In this document: positions 6,246 to 11,228 of the stretch, one piece after another
How positions within the stretch are numbered: position 1 is the stretch's first letter
Layout: each line of letters opens with the position of its first letter
Source: JAVVFH01 sp032250585
GTDB taxonomy: Bacteria > Pseudomonadota > Gammaproteobacteria > Xanthomonadales > SZUA-36
Direction of reading: 5' to 3'
DNA: 11,228 bases
Assembly: GCA_032250585.1 (NCBI GenBank)
Contig: JAVVFH010000107.1
Coordinates: 1 to 11,228, forward strand
Made by a program: the position numbers and the translations under genes
Notes under the pieces: generated by a model
The model's input: only the letters and a program-made list of their open reading frames with translations
Databases searched by the model: none
Told to the model about the DNA's origin: nothing

Positions 6246-9200
6246 CGTCGGCCAGCGCGAGTTCCTTACCCAGCAACGCGTGTTGCGTTACTTTCAGGAA
6301 GCGCTGGGTTACGCCTATCTCGGTAATTGGAAGGACCGCGACGGCAACAGCAACGTCGAGCAGTCCTTGCTGACCGCCTGGCTGCAACGCCAGGGGCACG
6401 ACGACAAAGTCATCGCCAAGGTATTGCGGGAGCTGGATCAGGCTGCCGCGCTGTCCGGCAGCAAAACCCTCTACGACGCTAACCGCGAGGTCTACGGCCT
6501 GTTGCGCTACGGCGTGAAGGTCAGGCCGGAAGTGGGCGAACGGAACGTGACCGTCTGGCTGATCGACTGGAAAAATCCGCAGAATAACGACTTCGCCGTG
6601 GCCGAGGAGGTGACGGTCGCAGGCGAGCATGGCAAACGGCCGGACGTGGTGCTCTACGTCAACGGCATGGCACTGGGTGTGCTGGAATTGAAGCGTTCGA
6701 CGGTGTCGGTGACCGAGGGCATCCGCCAGAACCTGGACAGCCAGAAGAAGACCTTCATCCGGCCGTTCTATGCCACGGTGCAACTGGTGATGGCGGGCAA
6801 CGACACCGAAGGGCTGCGTTACGGGGTGATCGATACGAAGGAGAAGTACTGGCTGGAGTGGAAGGAACAGTCACCCGATTGGACACCGCGCATATCCGCC
6901 GACATCAAGACCCTCTCGCCCTGGGACGATGGCAGTATCCCCCGGCTGGACTGCCAGCTTGGCTGGGTCTGCCGTAAGGACCGGCTGCTGGAGATCGTCC
7001 ACGACTTCATCGTCTTCGACGCGGGCACCAAGAAGACCTGCCGACATAATCAGTACTTCGGCGTACGTGCCGCGCAGAATCAGGTAAAACGTCGTGAGGG
7101 CGGCATCCTCTGGCATACCCAGGGCAGCGGCAAGAGCCTGACCATGGTCTGGTTGGCCAAATGGATTCGCGAGCATGTCACCGATGCCCGCGTGCTGCTG
7201 ATTACCGACCGGACGGAGCTGGATGAGCAAATCGAGAGGGTCTTCAACGGCGTCAGTGAGAACATCTATCGCACCCAAAGCGGGGCGGACCTGGTGGGTG
7301 TGTTGAATGCCAATGAGGAATGGCTGATCTGTTCGTTGATCCACAAGTTCGGGGCCAGCGAGGACATTAGCGACAAGGATATCGACGCCTGGGTCGATGA
7401 AATCAGGAAAAGCCTGCCCAAAGGTTTCCGCGCCAAGGGGGAACTCTTCGTATTCGTGGACGAGTGCCACCGCACGCAGTCGGGCAAGTTGCACGAGGCG
7501 ATGAAAGCCCTGCTGCCGGGAGCGCTGCTGATCGGCTTTACCGGCACACCGCTACTGAAGAAGGACAAGCAGAAGAGTATCGAGGTGTTTGGTCCCTATA
7601 TCCACACCTACAAATATGACGAAGCGGTTCGCGACGGCGTGGTGCTGGATCTGCGCTATGAAGCTCGAGATATTGACCAGAACCTTACCTCGCAGGAAAA
7701 AGTCGACCAGTGGTTTGAGATCAAGACCCGGGGTCTTTCCGACTGGGCCAGGGCGCAGCTCAAGCAACGCTGGGGCACGATGCAGAAGGTACTCAGCGCG
7801 CAGGACCGGCTCGAGAAGATCGTTGCGGACATCCTGCTGGACATGGAGATACGCGACCGGCTCAAAAGCGGTCACGGCAACGCGCTGCTGGTGTCGGGCA
7901 GCATCTATTCCGCCTGCCGTTTCTTCGAGATGTTCCAGAAGACCGACCTGGCAGGCAAGTGCGCGATCGTCACTTCGTACCGGCCCAATCCTGCCGATAT
8001 CAAGGGTGAGGAAAGCGGCGAAGGGCTGACCGAGAAGCTGCGGCAATATGATATCTACCGGAAGATGCTCGCGGATCACTTTAATGAGCCGGAAGCCTCG
8101 GCCATGTACAAGGTCGAGACCTTCGAACAGGAGGTGAAGAAGCGCTTCATCGAACAGCCGGGGCAGATGAAACTGCTGGTCGTGGTGGACAAGCTGTTGA
8201 CCGGCTTCGACGCGCCGCCCGCCACCTATCTCTATATCGACAAGCAGATGCAGGATCATGGCCTGTTCCAGGCGATCTGCCGGGTGAACCGCTTGGACGG
8301 CGAAGATAAGGAATACGGCTACATTATCGACTACAAGGATCTGTTCCGGTCATTGGAGAAGTCGATCCAGGATTACACCGGCGAGGCTTTCGAGGGCTAT
8401 GACAAAGAAGACGTCGCCGGGCTATTGAAGGACCGGTTGGCACAGGGCCGTGAACGGCTGGAGGAACTGCGCGAGGCGGTCAAGGCGCTATGCGAGCCGG
8501 TGGAACCGCCGAGGGACACAGCCGCCTACATTCGTTTCTTCTGTGCCGCCGAAAGCGGCAACGCCGGGCAACTGAAGGACAATGAACCGAAGCGTGTGAC
8601 GCTTTACAAGCTGGTGGCGGCGCTGGTGCGGGCCTGGGCGAACCTGGCCAACGAAATGACGGAGGCGGGGTATTCGGCTGCGGAAACGGCCGAAGTCAGA
8701 GCCGAGGTCGATCACTTCGAGAAGGTGCGTGAAGAGGTGAAGCTTGCCAGCGGCGATTATATCGATATGAAGTTGTACGAGCCGGCGATGCGGCATCTGC
8801 TCGACACCTACATCCGCGCCGAGGACAGCGAGAAGATTTCGGCCTTCGATGACATGACCCTGGTGCAGTTGATCGTCGAGCGCGGCGAGACGGCCGTGGA
8901 GGCGTTGCCGGAGGGTATCCGCGGTAGCCCGGAGGCGATGGCAGAAACCATCGAGAACAACGTCCGCCGGCTCATCATCGACGAGATGGCGGTCAATCCC
9001 AAGTACTACGAGAAGATGTCCCAGTTACTCGATGCCTTGATCCGGCAGCGTAAGCAGGAAGCGTTGGACTACAAGGCGTACCTGTCCAGGATCATTGAAC
9101 TGACCAGGAAGGTGAACAAGCCGGAAAGCAGTTCGATCTATCCTGCCAGCATCAACAATCCGGCACGCCGGGCGCTGTATGACAATCTGAAGGACGTACA

Positions 9201-9432
9201 GGGCCTGGACCAACTCGCAATGTGGAAGAATGCTGTCCGGGATTGTCCGGATCCCACCGAAGCGGTTGCTCTGGCCGTGGATGACGCCATTCGGACGATG
9301 AAGATGGATGACTGGCGTGGCATGCGCGCCAAACGCATCGAGGTTAGAAACGCCATCAAGTCCGTGTTGGGTGAGGACGATGGGCTCGTGGACGCGATTT
9401 ATCAGCTTGCCGAGAGCCAGCGTGACTACTGA
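6238..9432 (+). CDS. hsdR: Type I restriction endonuclease subunit R (HsdR)
   Basis: The 1064-residue product is full length for HsdR. The N-terminal nuclease domain has a PD-(D/E)xK site: D136, E150 and K152 in RPDVVLYV and GVLELK. Next come the two RecA-like motor domains: Walker A QGSGKS (295-300, K299), DECH box (408-411), GFTGTP (433-438), LLTGFDAP, and motif VI QAICRVNR (678-685). The rest is the helical C-terminal part that docks on the methylase. HsdR translocates DNA and cuts it, but only when bound to an HsdM2-HsdS1 core that supplies recognition and methylation. No hsdM or complete hsdS is present in the window, so its partner must be encoded elsewhere or be lost. ATG 6238 follows GGAG (6228-6231) and overlaps the previous stop in an ATGAGTAG junction. 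No frameshift or lost motif is seen. Confidence 0.92.
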   Translation: MSSVGQREFLTQQRVLRYFQEALGYAYLGNWKDRDGNSNVEQSLLTAWLQRQGHDDKVIAKVLRELDQAAALSGSKTLYDANREVYGLLRYGVKVRPEVGERNVTVWLIDWKNPQNNDFAVAEEVTVAGEHGKRPDVVLYVNGMALGVLELKRSTVSVTEGIRQNLDSQKKTFIRPFYATVQLVMAGNDTEGLRYGVIDTKEKYWLEWKEQSPDWTPRISADIKTLSPWDDGSIPRLDCQLGWVCRKDRLLEIVHDFIVFDAGTKKTCRHNQYFGVRAAQNQVKRREGGILWHTQGSGKSLTMVWLAKWIREHVTDARVLLITDRTELDEQIERVFNGVSENIYRTQSGADLVGVLNANEEWLICSLIHKFGASEDISDKDIDAWVDEIRKSLPKGFRAKGELFVFVDECHRTQSGKLHEAMKALLPGALLIGFTGTPLLKKDKQKSIEVFGPYIHTYKYDEAVRDGVVLDLRYEARDIDQNLTSQEKVDQWFEIKTRGLSDWARAQLKQRWGTMQKVLSAQDRLEKIVADILLDMEIRDRLKSGHGNALLVSGSIYSACRFFEMFQKTDLAGKCAIVTSYRPNPADIKGEESGEGLTEKLRQYDIYRKMLADHFNEPEASAMYKVETFEQEVKKRFIEQPGQMKLLVVVDKLLTGFDAPPATYLYIDKQMQDHGLFQAICRVNRLDGEDKEYGYIIDYKDLFRSLEKSIQDYTGEAFEGYDKEDVAGLLKDRLAQGRERLEELREAVKALCEPVEPPRDTAAYIRFFCAAESGNAGQLKDNEPKRVTLYKLVAALVRAWANLANEMTEAGYSAAETAEVRAEVDHFEKVREEVKLASGDYIDMKLYEPAMRHLLDTYIRAEDSEKISAFDDMTLVQLIVERGETAVEALPEGIRGSPEAMAETIENNVRRLIIDEMAVNPKYYEKMSQLLDALIRQRKQEALDYKAYLSRIIELTRKVNKPESSSIYPASINNPARRALYDNLKDVQGLDQLAMWKNAVRDCPDPTEAVALAVDDAIRTMKMDDWRGMRAKRIEVRNAIKSVLGEDDGLVDAIYQLAESQRDY

Positions 9433-10150
9433 AGGCCACACCATCGACGTGCGGGGTATCCCCGTGGAGGTCGTTCGCAAGGACATCAAGAATCTCCACG
9501 TGGGCGTGTATCCGCCGCTGGGCCGTGTTCGGGTAGCCGCGCCGCTTCGCCTTGATGATGAGGCCATCCGGCTGGCCGTGATTACCCGGCTGGGATGGAT
9601 TCGCCGGCAGCAAGCGGGTTTTCAGGAACAGGATCGGCAGTCGCTGCGCGAGCTGGTGACCGGGGAGAGCCATTACTTCCAGGGTTGCCGCTATCGGCTG
9701 GATGTGATCGAGCGAGAAGGACCGCCTGCTGTCGAGGTGCCGAACAACACGACGATGGTGTTGTGCGTGCGCCCCGGCATGGATCGTGAGGCACGTGATG
9801 CGGTGCTGCAACGCTGGTATCGCAGCCGGCTTCGCGAACAACTACCGGCACTGGTGGCCAAGTGGGAACCCAAGGTTGGCGTCCAGGTGGCGGAGGTTCG
9901 AGTCAAAAGGATGAAGACCCGTTGGGGGTCGTGCAACAGCGAAGCCAGGCGAATCTGGCTGAATCTCGAACTGGTGAAGAAGCCGGTCTGTTGCCTGGAG
10001 TACATCCTGGTCCATGAAATGATTCATTTCCTTGAACGTCACCATAATGAGCGGTTCCGGGAACTGATGGACACGGCAATGCCACAGTGGCGGCTGTATC
10101 GGGAGGAATTGAACCGCGCCCCACTTGCCCATGAAGAGTGGCGGTACTGA
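9422..10150 (+). CDS. YgjP-like zinc metallopeptidase (M48/WLM-type) linked to hsdR
   Basis: The 242-residue protein has the YgjP-like (DUF45) layout: an N-terminal strand-rich part (DVRGIPVEVVRKDIK, GRVRVAAP), the family signature KTRWGSCN, and the zinc site HEMIH (198-202) with H208 at +10 as likely third ligand and E199 as catalytic base. It is predicted cytoplasmic with no signal peptide. Genes of this family are often found directly after hsdR; no established role in restriction is known to me. I chose the GTG at 9422, which yields MTTEGHTIDV, because homologous proteins begin near there and GAGAG lies five bases upstream; it overlaps the hsdR stop by 11 nt. In-frame ATGs further upstream (9308, 9380) lie inside hsdR and would add non-family residues. 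It is the last gene of the + strand operon, and no clear + strand terminator follows. Confidence 0.85.
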   Translation: MTTEGHTIDVRGIPVEVVRKDIKNLHVGVYPPLGRVRVAAPLRLDDEAIRLAVITRLGWIRRQQAGFQEQDRQSLRELVTGESHYFQGCRYRLDVIEREGPPAVEVPNNTTMVLCVRPGMDREARDAVLQRWYRSRLREQLPALVAKWEPKVGVQVAEVRVKRMKTRWGSCNSEARRIWLNLELVKKPVCCLEYILVHEMIHFLERHHNERFRELMDTAMPQWRLYREELNRAPLAHEEWRY

Positions 10151-10214
10151 ACTTTCTATACGAGACATGGCGCTTGTTGCAGCCGCTGTTGCGAAATATG
10201 AAATAAAAACGCCC

Positions 10215-10244
10215 AAAAAAAAGAAGAGGTTCGAAAACCTCTTC
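10215..10244 (-). terminator. Rho-independent terminator of the DUF3718-like gene
   Basis: Bases 10223-10231 (GAAGAGGTT) and 10236-10244 (AACCTCTTC) form a perfect nine-base stem around the loop CGAA. Eight A's at 10215-10222 become a T8 tract after the stem on the minus strand. It lies about 30 bases beyond the stop of the minus-strand gene. No T-run follows on the + strand, so it is not a clear terminator for the defence operon. Confidence 0.88.
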
Positions 10245-10275
10245 CTGCTTCAAATTACTGTCTGATACTGTCAAC

Positions 10276-10749
10276 TCAGCGCACAGAAGTGGCCAGCTGC
10301 CTTTGCCTTGCGTATTTTTTTACAAACTGCTTCAGCGGCAAACCATTGCACAGGACAGTCTCTTCAACGTCCATTTCACCGGGGAAGTGTTTTTCCTTCA
10401 CTTCCTGAATTCTGACATCATCCGTCACGGCAGCAAAACACAGCTCAGTTTCAGGATCATCGTTTGATTTATTGAATACAAACGATGTGATCATGGGGGA
10501 TTCATGCTCTTCAGGTTTATAGCCGTATTTTGCCACGAATTTTTCCAATGGCATTCCATTGCAGGCAACGGTATTCAATTGTGTCACCGCAAGTTTCTTG
10601 GCCACCTGATACATTTTTTCCGGTGAGTTTACGGCGGTAACGCAGACTTCGCTCAATGCCGAACCATCAGCATTGGTGAACACAAGCTCACCTGCCAGCG
10701 CAGCACAGGAACTCAAGGCGAAGAAAGCGGGGATCAACAGGGTTTTCAT
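10276..10749 (-). CDS. Secreted protein with two DUF3718-like repeats
   Basis: The 157-residue product begins with a signal peptide (MKTLLIPAFFALSSCAALAG). Signal peptidase I cleavage after ALA (residue 19) fits best, though LSSC (12-15) could also be read as a lipobox. The mature part has two copies of one unit: SEVCVTAVN to ACNGMPLEKFVAKYG (about 33-76) and TELCFAAVT to LCNGLPLKQFVKKYA (about 101-147). Each has two cysteines (C36/C63, C104/C134) that could form a disulfide in the periplasm. The CNG..L..F...Y pattern recalls DUF3718, a family of unknown function known from Shewanella and related Gammaproteobacteria. AAAGGAG lies seven bases before the ATG. The gene is convergent to the defence operon, has its own terminator and a more AT-rich composition, and looks like a separate unit. 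Confidence 0.75.
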   Translation of the reverse strand: MKTLLIPAFFALSSCAALAGELVFTNADGSALSEVCVTAVNSPEKMYQVAKKLAVTQLNTVACNGMPLEKFVAKYGYKPEEHESPMITSFVFNKSNDDPETELCFAAVTDDVRIQEVKEKHFPGEMDVEETVLCNGLPLKQFVKKYARQRQLATSVR

Positions 10750-10811
10750 GGTAGTGCTCCTTTAAACTGAAGTTCTTGCGATCTGTAGTCACGACGAGTC
10801 TCTGAACCCCG

Positions 10812-10861
10812 CGGATTTATTGATTATATAGAGAGAAAAACGGCATTTTTTCGGATTTATT
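10812..10861. repeat. Two copies of CGGATTTATT flanking an AT-rich tract
   Basis: CGGATTTATT is present at 10812-10821 and 10852-10861. The second copy directly abuts the presumed IS tip at 10862 and could be the left half of the target duplication. The other half would be beyond the window. Confidence 0.45.
10823..10828 (-). promoter_or_regulatory. Possible -10 box for the DUF3718-like gene
   Basis: On the minus strand this reads TATAAT, preceded by TA. No good -35 hexamer lies 16-18 bases upstream; that place is an A-tract. Transcription would begin near 10816 and leave a leader of about 65 bases. It is the best candidate in the 165-base gap between this gene and the transposase. Confidence 0.4.
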
Positions 10862-10878
10862 TGTAGTCACTAAACTAG

Positions 10879-10907
10879 TTGACTTCTGAGCGCGAATGTG
10901 CTTTTAT
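10879..10907 (+). promoter_or_regulatory. Transposase promoter candidate
   Basis: TTGACT (10879-10884) and TTTTAT (10902-10907) are separated by 17 bases. The -35 is near consensus and the -10 is weak. The start site would fall almost on the transposase ATG at 10915, implying a very short leader, as in some IS elements kept at low expression. Confidence 0.45.
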
Positions 10908-10914
10908 GCTCGGC

Positions 10915-11228
10915 ATGGCAAAACGTGCTGGCTCGGCCCATGTCGTCACTACTACCCGCAAGTACAAGGGTAAGGTCTATCGCACCCATTTGCTGCGTCG
11001 CAGCTACCGCGACGGCAACACCGTCAAGAACGAGACGCTGGGCAACCTCTCGCATCTGCCGGAGGCCTTGATCGACGTCATCCGCCGTTCCCTGCAGGGC
11101 GAGCAGTTCGTCCCGGTGGCCGAACGCTTTCAGATCATTGCCTCTCACGCGCACGGGAATGTGCAGACCGTGATGGCCGCCATGGAGCGTCTGGGGTTCG
11201 CATCATTGCTGGCCGCAAAAGCGTCTCG
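10915..11228 (+). CDS. IS1634-type (IS4-related) transposase, N-terminal part
   Basis: An open frame runs from ATG 10915 to the window edge (104 codons plus two bases) without a stop. The product starts MAKRAGSAHVVTTTRKYKGK, then HLLRRSYRDG, VKNETLGNLSHLP, LIDVIRRSLQGE and a FVPVAERF stretch, the usual N-terminus of IS1634-group transposases. The DDE catalytic core would follow beyond 11228, so activity cannot be judged. No clear Shine-Dalgarno precedes the ATG. Its GC-rich coding contrasts with the AT-rich flank it was inserted into. Confidence 0.85.
   Translation, partial: MAKRAGSAHVVTTTRKYKGKVYRTHLLRRSYRDGNTVKNETLGNLSHLPEALIDVIRRSLQGEQFVPVAERFQIIASHAHGNVQTVMAAMERLGFASLLAAKAS

Larger units (their letters stand above)
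10784..10870. repeat. Two direct copies of TGTAGTCAC next to the IS end
   Basis: TGTAGTCAC occurs at 10784-10792 and 10862-10870, 78 bp apart in the same orientation. The second copy is the likely left tip of the IS1634-type element. The first, upstream of the DUF3718-like gene's start, may be a relic of another insertion or chance. Confidence 0.55.
10862..11228 (+). mobile_element. Left end of an IS1634-type insertion sequence (continues past window)
   Basis: The transposase start at 10915 sits close to a likely terminal sequence beginning TGTAGTCACTA at 10862, preceded by AT-rich DNA of the kind such elements favour. The right end, its inverted repeat and the target duplication are outside the window, so the left boundary is an estimate. 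Confidence 0.6.

Noticed and set aside
9308..9421. Upstream extension of the metallopeptidase gene to ATG 9308
   Set aside because: The extra residues overlap the end of hsdR and do not resemble the family; GTG 9422 has a suitable ribosome-binding site.
10223..10244. Hairpin as terminator for the + strand defence operon
   Set aside because: On the + strand it is followed by CTGCTTC, not a T-run; only the minus strand has the T8 tract.
10865..10884. Operator-like palindrome AGTCA...ACTAGT...TGACT at the IS end
   Set aside because: The arms and the ACTAGT centre do not share one axis of symmetry, so no real operator can be claimed.
1..11228. CRISPR array, tRNA, rRNA, riboswitch or retron-like RNA
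   Set aside because: No regular repeat-spacer pattern, tRNA-like cloverleaf or long structured noncoding stretch was seen; coding sequence fills nearly all of the window.

Overview
The window looks like part of an accessory defence island in a gammaproteobacterium. The GC-rich type I restriction genes, the small secreted DUF3718-like protein and the IS1634-type transposase fit that group, but nothing in the sequence fixes the genus. From base 1 to 10150 every gene is on the + strand and each overlaps or nearly touches the next (no gap above 4 nt), so the whole stretch reads as one polycistron that begins upstream of the window.

Left to right: (i) bases 1-984 hold a CBASS module: the C-terminal AGS-C sensor part of a CD-NTase (its catalytic part lies outside) and a SLATT two-membrane-segment effector. 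This part is clearly AT-richer than what follows. (ii) Bases 989-1579 hold a chimeric gene: the N-terminal AlbA_2 domain of an ATP-binding protein fused in frame to what looks like the last ~25-30 residues of a type I specificity subunit HsdS. (iii) Bases 1573-2983 hold kwaA-kwaB, a Kiwa antiphage system. (iv) Bases 2984-4810 encode a DUF262 + HNH (GmrSD-like) protein. (v) Bases 4803-6245 hold the full-length AlbA_2/HATPase/winged-helix protein, a second and diverged copy of the sequence truncated in (ii). (vi) Bases 6238-9432 encode HsdR with all catalytic motifs intact, and 9422-10150 a YgjP-like zinc metallopeptidase. No hsdM and no whole hsdS is present.

The operon then ends. A convergent minus-strand gene for a secreted protein with two DUF3718-like repeats follows (10276-10749, with a strong terminator at 10215-10244). 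The window closes with the left end of an IS1634-type element whose transposase runs off the edge (10915 onward).

Interpretation: four defence strategies (cyclic-nucleotide signalling, membrane-associated Kiwa, a GmrSD-type nuclease and type I restriction) are packed into one translationally coupled transcription unit. The AlbA_2::HsdS chimera is a deletion scar that would explain where hsdM and hsdS went. The two AlbA_2 copies form ~465-bp direct repeats around kwaA-kwaB-DUF262 and could let that cassette be lost by recombination.
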